Below, one piece after another: positions 24,081 through 32,528 of a DNA stretch of 44,600 nt. Position numbers and translations under genes: made by a program. Source of the DNA: an uncultured Pelagibacteraceae bacterium (GTDB lineage Bacteria; Pseudomonadota; Alphaproteobacteria; Pelagibacterales; Pelagibacteraceae); NCBI GenBank assembly GCA_902582105.1, contig CACHQT010000009.1:1-44600 (forward strand), written 5' to 3'. Under the pieces are notes generated by a model, which was not told where the DNA came from, made no database searches, and saw only the letters and a list, made by a program, of their open reading frames with translations. Every line of letters starts with the position of its first letter. Positions within the stretch are counted from its first letter, which is position 1.

Positions 24081-26018
24081 ATGAACAAATTTTTGTCTCA
24101 AGCCATTAAGAAAGCTGTCTCTGAATACAGCCCAAATATAGAAGAAACTACTAAAGATAAAAGACCAGATCTATTTTCACTTAGCGATCAAACAGAACTT
24201 TTTCAAAATTCTAGAGGAATAACAATTAAGATTGATAGAACAAAAGATGCCAATCTAACAGATTTCGGTAAAGCAACTTTAAGCGATAGATACTTGGGGG
24301 AGAATGAATCTTTTCAGGATTTGTTTGCCCGTGTTGCAAGTCATTATTCAGATGACAATTTGCATGCACAAAGAATTTATACTTATATCAGCAACTTATG
24401 GTTTATGCCTGCAACTCCAGTTCTATCAAACGGTGGAACAAAAAGAGGGTTACCAATTTCTTGTTTTTTAAACGAAGCAGGTGACAGCCTAAATGGAATT
24501 TTAGATCTTTGGAGTGAAAACGTTTGGCTTGCCGCAAGAGGTGGAGGCATTGGAAGTTATTGGGGCAACTTAAGATCAATAGGTGAAAAAATTGGAAGAG
24601 TAGGCAAGACATCAGGAATTATTCCTTTTATAAAAGTTATGGATTCCTTAACAATGGCTATCAGCCAAGGATCTTTAAGAAGAGGATCAGCAGCATGCTA
24701 TTTACCAATTGACCATCCAGAAATCGAAGAATTTATTGAAATGAGAAGACCTACAGGCGGTGACCCAAATAGAAAAGCACTAAATCTACATCATGGTGTT
24801 TTAGTTACTGATGCATTTATGAGAGCTGTTGAAACTGACGAACAGTGGGCTCTCAAAAGTCCAAAAGATGGATCAATTCAATCCACTATCTCAGCAAGAA
24901 ATTTATGGATTAGATTATTGACAGCTAGAGTTGAAACAGGAGAACCTTATATTATTTTCATTGATACTGTTAATAGACAAATTCCCCAACATCATAAACT
25001 TGCTGGTTTAAATGTAAAAACTTCTAATCTTTGTAGTGAAATAACTTTACCAACGGGAATTGACAGAGATGGAAAAGAAAGAACAGCAGTTTGTTGTTTA
25101 TCTTCATTAAATATAGAAAAATATGATGAATGGAAAGACGATAAAAACTTTATAAAAGATGTCATGAGATTTCTGGATAATGTTTTAGATGATTTTATTC
25201 AAAAAGCTCCAGACGAGTTTGCGGATGCCAAATATTCGGCTAAAAGAGAACGTAGCGTTGGATTGGGTGTTATGGGACTTCATTCTTTTTTTCAACAAAA
25301 AATGATTCCTCTAGAGTCAGTAATGAGCAAGGTTTGGAATAAAAAAATATTTGAACATATACAAAAGGAAGTTGATCAAGCATCTAAAAATTTAGCTGAA
25401 GAAAGAGGTGCGTGCCCTGATGCAGCTGAATATGGTTACAACGAAAGATTTTCAAATAAAACAGCAATAGCACCAACTGCTTCGATTTCAATAATTTGTG
25501 GAGGAACTTCGCCGGGTGTTGAACCTATTGCAGCGAATAGTTATACCCACAAAACTCTTTCAGGCTCTTTTAATGTTAGAAACAAGTATTTGAAAAAATT
25601 GTTAGCAAAACATAATAAAGATAATGATGAGGTATGGTCTAGTATTACAACTAATCAAGGATCAATTTCTCACTTAGATTTTTTGACTCAAGAAGAAAAG
25701 GATGTTTTTAAAACTGCATTTGAATTAGATCAAAAATGGATAGTTGAATTAGGAGCTGACAGAACACCACACATTTCTCAAGCTCAATCCATTAATATAT
25801 TTTTGCCAGCCGATGTACATAAAAGAGAGCTGCATCAGATACATTTTCAAGCTTGGAAAAAGGGTTTAAAAAGCCTTTATTATTGTAGATCAAAATCAAT
25901 ACAAAGAGCTGAAAATGTTAATGATGCTAAATCAACAGATATTACAGCAAATGTTTATAAATCAAAAAATCAACAACCAAATGAACCAGAATATGAGGAG
26001 TGTTTATCGTGTCAGTAA
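24081..26018 (+). CDS. nrdA: class I ribonucleoside-diphosphate reductase, large subunit
   Basis: The 645-aa catalytic subunit makes deoxynucleotides. The thiyl-radical Cys318 lies in NLCSEITLP with Asn316 and Glu320. Redox partners are Cys128 (PISCFLNE) and Cys338/339 (AVCCLSS), and the C-terminal shuttle pair Cys641/Cys644 is in ECLSC. The finger-loop end APTASISIICGGTSPG is present. The N-terminus has only about 60 residues before the first helical domain and shows no ATP-cone, so dATP on/off control at that domain seems missing. An AGGGAG site at 24070-24075, 5 bp before ATG, supports the start. It overlaps nrdB by 10 bases. Confidence 0.95.
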   Translation: MNKFLSQAIKKAVSEYSPNIEETTKDKRPDLFSLSDQTELFQNSRGITIKIDRTKDANLTDFGKATLSDRYLGENESFQDLFARVASHYSDDNLHAQRIYTYISNLWFMPATPVLSNGGTKRGLPISCFLNEAGDSLNGILDLWSENVWLAARGGGIGSYWGNLRSIGEKIGRVGKTSGIIPFIKVMDSLTMAISQGSLRRGSAACYLPIDHPEIEEFIEMRRPTGGDPNRKALNLHHGVLVTDAFMRAVETDEQWALKSPKDGSIQSTISARNLWIRLLTARVETGEPYIIFIDTVNRQIPQHHKLAGLNVKTSNLCSEITLPTGIDRDGKERTAVCCLSSLNIEKYDEWKDDKNFIKDVMRFLDNVLDDFIQKAPDEFADAKYSAKRERSVGLGVMGLHSFFQQKMIPLESVMSKVWNKKIFEHIQKEVDQASKNLAEERGACPDAAEYGYNERFSNKTAIAPTASISIICGGTSPGVEPIAANSYTHKTLSGSFNVRNKYLKKLLAKHNKDNDEVWSSITTNQGSISHLDFLTQEEKDVFKTAFELDQKWIVELGADRTPHISQAQSINIFLPADVHKRELHQIHFQAWKKGLKSLYYCRSKSIQRAENVNDAKSTDITANVYKSKNQQPNEPEYEECLSCQ

Positions 26019-27016
26019 TAAAACAAAAAAAACAAGAAATTATTCAACCAAAAAAAATGGGTCTATTAGTAGAAAATCCTGTTTATAAACCTTTTAGGTA
26101 TCCTTGGTGTTACGATGCATGGTTAACACAACAAAGAATTCATTGGTTGCCAGAGGAAGTTCCTTTAGGAGATGATGTTAGAGATTGGCAAAAAAACTTA
26201 TCACAATCAGAAAAAAATTTATTAACTCAAATATTTAGATTTTTTACTCAAGCAGATGTTGAGGTTAACAATTGTTATTTAAGACATTATACGACCGTTT
26301 TTAAACCAACAGAAGTATTAATGATGATGACAGCATTTGCGGCTATGGAAACTGTTCATATTGCAGCGTATTCACATCTTCTAGATACAATTGGCATGCC
26401 AGAGTCTGAATATTCAGCATTTATGAAATATAAAGAGATGAAAGACAAATACGATTACATGCAAGGATTTAACGTTAATTCAAAAGAAGATATAGCAAAA
26501 ACAGTTGCAGTGTTCAGTGCTTTTACTGAAGGGCTACAATTGTTTGCAAGTTTTGCGATACTTCTAAATTTCCCAAGACACAACAAGATGAAAGGCATGG
26601 GCCAAATAGTTACTTGGTCAGTTCGTGATGAAACTTTACATTGTAATTCTATGATAAGGTTGTTTAAAGAATTCATTAATGAGAATCCTCAAATTTGGAC
26701 ACCTCAACTTAAAAAAGAACTTTATCAAGCTTGTAGAACAATTATCGAGCACGAAGATGCGTTTATTGATTTAGCTTTTGAAATGGGTCCGATGCAAGGT
26801 TTAACAGCACAAGAGGTTAAAGAATATATTAGATTTATCGCAAACAGAAGATTAACTCAATTAGGCTTAGAACCTATTTACAAAGTTGATAAAAATCCTT
26901 TAACTTGGTTAGATACAATGTTGAATGCAGTAGAGCACATGAACTTCTTCGAAGGACGTGCTACAGAATATTCAAAAGCGTCAACCCAAGGAAATTGGAC
27001 AGAAGCTTTTAGTTAA
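26009..27016 (+). CDS. nrdB: class I ribonucleoside-diphosphate reductase, small subunit
   Basis: A 335-aa ferritin-like radical subunit. The iron ligands line up as Asp83, Glu114, His117, Glu174, Glu208 and His211, and the radical Tyr121 follows in METVHIAAY with the same spacing as Glu115, His118 and Tyr122 of E. coli. This points to a tyrosyl-radical class Ia or Ib enzyme rather than a tyrosine-less one. I chose GTG at 26009: GAGGAG at 25995-26000 is 8 bp before it, whereas an alternative GTG at 26000 overlaps that site. Translation is coupled to nrdA, whose end it overlaps. Confidence 0.95.
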   Translation: MSVIKQKKQEIIQPKKMGLLVENPVYKPFRYPWCYDAWLTQQRIHWLPEEVPLGDDVRDWQKNLSQSEKNLLTQIFRFFTQADVEVNNCYLRHYTTVFKPTEVLMMMTAFAAMETVHIAAYSHLLDTIGMPESEYSAFMKYKEMKDKYDYMQGFNVNSKEDIAKTVAVFSAFTEGLQLFASFAILLNFPRHNKMKGMGQIVTWSVRDETLHCNSMIRLFKEFINENPQIWTPQLKKELYQACRTIIEHEDAFIDLAFEMGPMQGLTAQEVKEYIRFIANRRLTQLGLEPIYKVDKNPLTWLDTMLNAVEHMNFFEGRATEYSKASTQGNWTEAFS

Positions 27017-27019
27017 AAT

Positions 27020-28144
27020 TTATCTTTGATTTAATTGAACAACTTTCCTGTGTTGGCTACCTTTGTAACTTGCCAGAGGTCTTATTAATTTGTTGGCAGC
27101 GTGTTGCTCCATAATGTGAGCTGACCAACCTGTAATTCTTGAAATAACAAAAATTGGAGTAAAGAAATCGGTATCAAAACCCATCAAATGGTAAGTTGGA
27201 CCTGTAGGATAATCTACATTTGGATGTATATTTTTTCTTTCAATCATAACTTTTTCAACAATGTCATATATTTTTTCAAACTTTTTATCTTTTTTGATTT
27301 TAGCAACCTTTCCAAAATAATCTCTCATTGTAGGAACTCTTGAGTCTCCATTTTTATAAACTCTATGACCGAAACCCATTACTACATCTTTTTTATCTAG
27401 AGCATTGTTAATCCATTTAAGCGCGTTTTCAGGTTTTTTAATTTTATTCATCATATGCATTACTTCTTCGTTCGCACCACCATGCAGTGGACCTTTTAAG
27501 CTGGCTATTGCTCCAGTAATTGCTCCATGAATATCAGACAAGCTAGAAGTTATTGTTCTTGCTGTGAAAGTTGAAACATTAAAGCTGTGTTCTGCATATA
27601 AAATTAATGAAACATCAAAAGCTTTTACAATTTCCTTTTTTGGAACTTTCCCAAAACACATCTGAAAAAAATTTTCAGAAAATGAAAGGTTTTTTTTAGG
27701 GGGTATTATTTTTTTACCTTTTCTAGCTCTATAAAAGGCAGCTAATGCTACAGGTGTTTTTGCGAAGATTCTCATCGCTTTTCTCAAATTTGCTTTAGGT
27801 GAATTATCCTTAGTCTCACTATCCTCTAAACCCATAATGCTAACAACAGTTCTAGCCACATCCATTGGATGAGCCTTTCTTGGAATTTTTTTTATATCTG
27901 CAAGCAAAGTTTTAGATAGTTTTCTCTCTTTTCTTTCTTGTTTTTCAAAAGCCTTTAGTTGTTTCTTATTTGGAAGTTCACCGTTTAATATTAGATAAGC
28001 AACTTCTTCAAACTTACATTTGGCACACAAGTCTTGAGCCGCATAACCTCTATAAGTAAGTGAATTAATTTCAGGCATAACTTTTGAAACTTCAGTTTCA
28101 TCAACTACAATCCCAAGCAAGCCTTTTTTGATTTCATCACTCAT
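27020..28144 (-). CDS. prpC: 2-methylcitrate synthase
   Basis: The 374-aa citrate-synthase-fold enzyme has catalytic His221 (LHGGANEE), His260 (GFGHRVYK) and Asp311 (PNVDYPTG). Short bacterial members of this length are typical of 2-methylcitrate synthases, which condense propionyl-CoA with oxaloacetate. The call rests on the operon: it follows prpD and prpB and overlaps prpB by one base (TAATG pattern). Side activity as a citrate synthase is common in the family. Confidence 0.9.
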   Translation of the reverse strand: MSDEIKKGLLGIVVDETEVSKVMPEINSLTYRGYAAQDLCAKCKFEEVAYLILNGELPNKKQLKAFEKQERKERKLSKTLLADIKKIPRKAHPMDVARTVVSIMGLEDSETKDNSPKANLRKAMRIFAKTPVALAAFYRARKGKKIIPPKKNLSFSENFFQMCFGKVPKKEIVKAFDVSLILYAEHSFNVSTFTARTITSSLSDIHGAITGAIASLKGPLHGGANEEVMHMMNKIKKPENALKWINNALDKKDVVMGFGHRVYKNGDSRVPTMRDYFGKVAKIKKDKKFEKIYDIVEKVMIERKNIHPNVDYPTGPTYHLMGFDTDFFTPIFVISRITGWSAHIMEQHAANKLIRPLASYKGSQHRKVVQLNQR

Positions 28145-29040
28145 TATTCATGTCCCTCAGTAGAGAAGTTATAAATTTTTTCGTCTAAACTATTATATTT
28201 CTCATAATCAACAAGCTCATATAATCGTTTCCTAGTCTGCATTTTATCAATAATATTATTTTGATGTCCATTTACAAAAATGTCTCTCAATCCGTCTTCA
28301 ACATTTTTCATAGCTAATCTTTGAGTAGTAACTGGGTAAATCACTATATTGTAACCAAAATTTTCTAACTCTTTGAAGTTAAATAGTTTAGATTTACCAA
28401 ACTCAGTCATATTAGCTAACAAATAACACGAAAGCTCTTTTCTAACTTTTTCAAAATCTTTTTCATCATGTAATGCTTCGGGAAAAATTATTTCAGCACC
28501 AGCATCAATGTAAGCTTTGCATCTTTCAATCATTTTATCAATTCCTTCAACGCTTTTTGCATCTGATCTAGCGATAATTTTGAAGTTTTGATCTTTTTTT
28601 GCTGATGCACATTCTTTTATTTTTTTAACCATTGCATCAGTTGAAATTAATTCTTTGTTATCTAGATGGCCGCATCTTTTTCTTTCAATTTGATCTTCAA
28701 TGTGTACAGCAGAAATCCCAAACTCTTCGAAAGTTTCAATAGTTTCCTTACAAGATTTAAAACCTGTATCTATATCAACTATAGTTGGTAAGTTTGTCAC
28801 TCTAGAAATAAGATACGATCTAGTGCTTACATCTTGTAATGTGGTAAGTCCAATATCAGGAAAACCTAGATCGTTAGCCATCACAGCGCCAGAAACATAA
28901 ACTGCATCATAACCAATTTCTTCAATTAATTTTGCTGTTAGAGGATTATATGCACCAGGCACTCTTAAAATTTTTTTAGATTTTAATTTGTTATCAAGAT
29001 CAATTCTTTTTTGACGTGGTTCCTTTTCTATAAAATGCAT
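28144..29040 (-). CDS. prpB: 2-methylisocitrate lyase
   Basis: A 298-aa member of the isocitrate lyase / PEP mutase superfamily. The catalytic Cys123 lies in KRCGHL and the Mg-binding acids in DIDTGF (Asp89, Asp91). It splits 2-methylisocitrate into pyruvate and succinate, the last step of the methylcitrate cycle. The KRCGH motif sets the lyases apart from PEP mutases and oxaloacetate decarboxylases. It overlaps both neighbours by one base, so the three prp genes form one translationally coupled operon. Confidence 0.92.
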   Translation of the reverse strand: MHFIEKEPRQKRIDLDNKLKSKKILRVPGAYNPLTAKLIEEIGYDAVYVSGAVMANDLGFPDIGLTTLQDVSTRSYLISRVTNLPTIVDIDTGFKSCKETIETFEEFGISAVHIEDQIERKRCGHLDNKELISTDAMVKKIKECASAKKDQNFKIIARSDAKSVEGIDKMIERCKAYIDAGAEIIFPEALHDEKDFEKVRKELSCYLLANMTEFGKSKLFNFKELENFGYNIVIYPVTTQRLAMKNVEDGLRDIFVNGHQNNIIDKMQTRKRLYELVDYEKYNSLDEKIYNFSTEGHE

Positions 29041-30542
29041 TAAAAAATTCCTTTTTTTAAATTTTTTTTGATCATGCTTCTTTTTACCTCGATATTTAAC
29101 TTTGATAATTGACCAGATTTAACTTTTTTAAGATTTTGAACTATTTTCAAAAATCTTTCACTTTCTTTTTTGCTAATAATTCCTTTAGTTAATGTTAGAA
29201 ATTTTTTAATATAGTTTTGTCTTCTAAATGGTCGTAATCCGTATGGATGTGCATCAGCAACAGATTGTTGTTCAATTATTTTTTTCCCATTTTTAAGAGT
29301 AATAGCTACTTTTGCACCAAAGGATTTTTTTTTTGGATTTGGATCGTGATATCTTTTTGTCCATTTTTTATCCTCATGTGTTTTTATTGAGCGCCAAATT
29401 TTTATTGTACTTTTTTTCTTTGCTCTTGATCTCGTATACGATTTAACATGGTGCCAATCTGCATCTTCTAAAGCTACAGCAAATATATACATAATTGAAT
29501 GATCTAAGGTTTCTCTACTTGCACTAGGGTCCATTTTTTGTGGATCATTTGCTCCTGTTCCGATTACATTATGTGTATGATGGCTTGTATAAATATCAAT
29601 TTTTTTTATTTGACCTAAATTCTTAATTTTTTTGTTAAATTTTTTAGCGATATCTATTAATGCTTGAGCTTGATATTCTGCAGAGTATTCTTTTGTATAA
29701 GTCTCTAGTATTGCTTTTTTTTCTTCATTTCTTTTTGGCAATGGCACTTTATACAAAGCTTTTTTTCCATCTAAAATTCTTGCTATAACACTATCTTCAC
29801 CTTCATATATGGGGCTTGGCGCCCCTTCACCTCGCATGGCTCTATCCACGGCTTCTATTGCTAATTTGCCAGCATGAGCAGGTGCAAAAGCTTTCCAGCT
29901 AGAAATTTCTCCTTTTCTTGATTGTCTTGTTGAAACAGTTGTATGTAATGATTGTTGAATTGCTTGGTAGATAGTTTCTGTATTAAGCTTAAGCATTGTT
30001 CCAAGCCCTGCTGCAACACTTGGGCCAAGATGCGCGATATGATCAACTCTATGTTTATGAAGACAAATTCCTTTGACTAAATTAACTTGTACTTCGTAAG
30101 AAGTAATAATTCCTTTTATTAAATTTATTCCGCTAATTTTTTTTTGTTGGGCTACTGCAATTAGAGCAGGAATATTATCACCTGGATGACTATAATCAGC
30201 TGCTAAAAATGTATCATGAAAATCTAATTCTCTAACAGCTGTTCCATTTGACCATGCGGCCCACTCACAATCAAATTTTAATTTTGAACTTACTCCAAAT
30301 AAATTTGCACCATTGTTTTTTGGATGTTTTAATGCCATTTCTCTAGATGAAATAACTGCCTTCCTATTTAGTGATGCAATTGCAACTGATGCATTATCAA
30401 TTATTCTATTGATAACCATTTCTACAGATTTTACATTTAGTTTTGCATTATCACTTGCTATTTCAGCTAATTTCCAAGCCAGCTGTTTTTTTTTAGGCAA
30501 GTGTATTTTTGACGGATATACTTTTACATTATGAATTATCAA
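29040..30542 (-). CDS. prpD: 2-methylcitrate dehydratase, MmgE/PrpD family
   Basis: A 500-aa MmgE/PrpD-family protein that dehydrates 2-methylcitrate in the methylcitrate cycle. Recognisable family segments are [20 protein letters not shown] with the conserved Asp and His, [10 protein letters not shown], and [17 protein letters not shown]. It is the first gene of the prpD-prpB-prpC operon. The cycle lets the cell oxidise propionate or propionyl-CoA from odd-chain acids or branched amino acids to pyruvate. No dedicated regulator such as prpR lies next to it. Confidence 0.92.
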   Translation of the reverse strand: MIIHNVKVYPSKIHLPKKKQLAWKLAEIASDNAKLNVKSVEMVINRIIDNASVAIASLNRKAVISSREMALKHPKNNGANLFGVSSKLKFDCEWAAWSNGTAVRELDFHDTFLAADYSHPGDNIPALIAVAQQKKISGINLIKGIITSYEVQVNLVKGICLHKHRVDHIAHLGPSVAAGLGTMLKLNTETIYQAIQQSLHTTVSTRQSRKGEISSWKAFAPAHAGKLAIEAVDRAMRGEGAPSPIYEGEDSVIARILDGKKALYKVPLPKRNEEKKAILETYTKEYSAEYQAQALIDIAKKFNKKIKNLGQIKKIDIYTSHHTHNVIGTGANDPQKMDPSASRETLDHSIMYIFAVALEDADWHHVKSYTRSRAKKKSTIKIWRSIKTHEDKKWTKRYHDPNPKKKSFGAKVAITLKNGKKIIEQQSVADAHPYGLRPFRRQNYIKKFLTLTKGIISKKESERFLKIVQNLKKVKSGQLSKLNIEVKRSMIKKNLKKGIF

Positions 30543-30562
30543 TTTATCTCCTAAAAATATCT

Positions 30563-31162
30563 TTACTGTAATACAATAATAATTGCTGTTATCAAAAGTA
30601 AAATTGCTAAAAAATATTCAATTAATGCTTTAATTTTGTTATTCTTAACTAAATTTCTTATTGCTGAACCGAAAGCTGCCCATGGAGATATTGATAACGG
30701 GCATATTATTAAAGCAACAATTGCAATAGATAAAATAGATAAAATTAAATTTCCATCTTTTGGTAAAAATCCTGATGCAGCCATACTTGATATAGTCCAA
30801 GCTTTTGGATTAACTATTTGAAATAAAGCAGCTTCATGAAATTTTAGGGGTCTTGAGTCATCTTTCTTAATTTTACTAAACGATCCTATAATTTTATAAC
30901 CTAGATATAAAAGATATAGAGCACATAAAATTTTAAGAATGTTTTGTAATTGTGGAAATATTTGAAAGATTTTTCCTAAACCAAGGCATACTAAAATTAA
31001 CTGTAATACATGACCAATTGTAATTCCGGACATGTGAGGAATAGTTTTAAAAAAACCAAACTTAAGCCCTGATGCAAGAACCATGGCATTATTTGGTCCA
31101 GGGGTGACATACATTACGAAATAGAAGGTTATTAAAACAATTAAAATATTTAAATCAAACAT
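30563..31162 (-). CDS. LysE-family amino acid exporter
   Basis: A 199-aa inner-membrane protein with about six hydrophobic segments. The N-terminal motif [17 protein letters not shown] is the family signature and [15 protein letters not shown] is the second conserved site. Members export basic or neutral amino acids and related compounds; the substrate here is unknown. It overlaps the upstream HAD phosphatase gene by 8 bases and is 20 bp before prpD. Confidence 0.87.
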   Translation of the reverse strand: MFDLNILIVLITFYFVMYVTPGPNNAMVLASGLKFGFFKTIPHMSGITIGHVLQLILVCLGLGKIFQIFPQLQNILKILCALYLLYLGYKIIGSFSKIKKDDSRPLKFHEAALFQIVNPKAWTISSMAASGFLPKDGNLILSILSIAIVALIICPLSISPWAAFGSAIRNLVKNNKIKALIEYFLAILLLITAIIIVLQ

Positions 31163-31844
31163 TTACATAAGATGATATTATTTTTTCAATACCAATAAAA
31201 TCTTTTATTAGATGATCGTGAGGAATTTCAGTTACTTTTTTTTCAGTATAACCATCCTCTAAAAGTATAAAAGGTATTTCGGCACTTTTAGCAGTATTAG
31301 AGTCAGTTTCGCTATCACCAATCATCAAACTTTTTTTTATATCGCCTTGCATAATTTCAATTACATTTGTTAAATGTCTTGGATCAGGTTTGCAATAATC
31401 AAAGGTATTGCTACCAGCTATGTATTCAAAATAATCGTACACATTAATTTTTTTAAGTAAGTCAATTGCTAAGTAATCTTGCTTGTTAGTACATATACCC
31501 ATTGAAATATTATTTTTTTTACACCAATTTAAAAATTCTAAGGCTCCATTAACCAACTTACTTTCATTAGCTATATTTTTTGAATAATAGTTAATGAACT
31601 CAGTTACCATTTCTTTTTTAATTGCCTCGTCGTTAACTTTACTAAGTTCCTTTCTTGCCTGTCCCCATACCGACCTTCCAATTAATGATTTTGCTCCCTT
31701 ACCAACTAGATTTTTAATATCTTCTGATGTTTTAGTTTCAAAACCAAATTTTTTCATTACATAATTGTGTGCATTCATTAAATCTGGCGCTGTATCTACC
31801 AAAGTTCCGTCAAGATCGAATATTATTGTAAATTTTTGAGTCAT
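31155..31844 (-). CDS. gph: phosphoglycolate phosphatase-like HAD hydrolase
   Basis: The 229-aa HAD-superfamily phosphatase has the nucleophile motif FDLDGTLVDTAPDL (Asp10 and Asp12), motif II GICTNK, a Lys before DPRHL, and motif IV MIGDSETDSNTA. The cap domain lies between residues of about 20 and 90. The DTAPDL string is typical of Gph, which clears 2-phosphoglycolate from DNA repair or RubisCO. Other small phosphoesters are possible. The start is ATG at 31842-31844, divergent from the GlmU-like gene 72 bp away. Confidence 0.8.
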   Translation of the reverse strand: MTQKFTIIFDLDGTLVDTAPDLMNAHNYVMKKFGFETKTSEDIKNLVGKGAKSLIGRSVWGQARKELSKVNDEAIKKEMVTEFINYYSKNIANESKLVNGALEFLNWCKKNNISMGICTNKQDYLAIDLLKKINVYDYFEYIAGSNTFDYCKPDPRHLTNVIEIMQGDIKKSLMIGDSETDSNTAKSAEIPFILLEDGYTEKKVTEIPHDHLIKDFIGIEKIISSYVNV

Positions 31845-31916
31845 TTTAAAAGTATTAATAAGAAATAATTTGTGACTTAAAGAACATTATTACTTAACTA
31901 TAAGAAATCTTATTAA

Positions 31917-32528
31917 ATGAAACAAATAAATTTACAAGATAATTTAAGAAAAAAATTCTTAAAAAAAGGAGTGAAGATGATGGCTCCTGAAACGGTTTAT
32001 TTTTCTAAAGACACAAAAATAGGAAAAAATGTAATAATTGATCCTTATGTTGTAATCGGAGAAAAAGTAAAAATTCAGAATAATGTAAAAATTTTTTCAT
32101 TTTCTCATTTAGAAAAAGTTAAAGTAGAAAATAATGTAAACATTGGTCCTTATGCAAGATTAAGACCAGGAACAGTTTTAAAATCAGGGTCAAAAGTAGG
32201 AAATTTTGTTGAAGTTAAAAAAAGCATTGTTGGAAAAGAGTCTAAAGTTAATCATTTATCCTATATTGGAGATACTGTAATAGGATCAAAAGTTAACGTT
32301 GGAGCTGGAACAATAACTTGCAATTACGATGGTAAGAAAAAAAATAAAACAAAAATTAAAAATAAAGTCTTCATAGGCTCAAATTCTTCACTTGTAGCAC
32401 CAATTACCATTAACGAAAGTAGCGTTATTGGTGCAGGTTCTGTAATAACTAAAAATGTTAGTAAAAAATCTCTAGCATTAAGTAGAGCATCTCAAGTCGA
32501 AGTTAAAAATTATAAAAGGAATAAATAA
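31917..32528 (+). CDS. glmU: GlmU acetyltransferase domain standing alone
   Basis: The 203-aa protein matches only the C-terminal half of bifunctional GlmU. It starts at the linker helix (LQDNLRKKFLKKGVKMMAPETV), continues through the left-handed beta-helix with RLRPGT (81-86), GNFVEVKKS (95-103), the catalytic His113 in NHLSYIGD, and NVGAGTITCNYDGKKKNKT (127-145), and ends normally. It should acetylate glucosamine-1-phosphate with acetyl-CoA. The uridylyltransferase half (about 230 residues) is absent: only 72 bp precede it before a divergent gene. Its stop overlaps the glmS start by one base, so amino-sugar synthesis is coupled. Confidence 0.9.
   Translation: MKQINLQDNLRKKFLKKGVKMMAPETVYFSKDTKIGKNVIIDPYVVIGEKVKIQNNVKIFSFSHLEKVKVENNVNIGPYARLRPGTVLKSGSKVGNFVEVKKSIVGKESKVNHLSYIGDTVIGSKVNVGAGTITCNYDGKKKNKTKIKNKVFIGSNSSLVAPITINESSVIGAGSVITKNVSKKSLALSRASQVEVKNYKRNK

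Noticed and set aside
26000..26008. Upstream GTG as nrdB start.
   Set aside because: It overlaps the GAGGAG site that is correctly spaced for GTG 26009.
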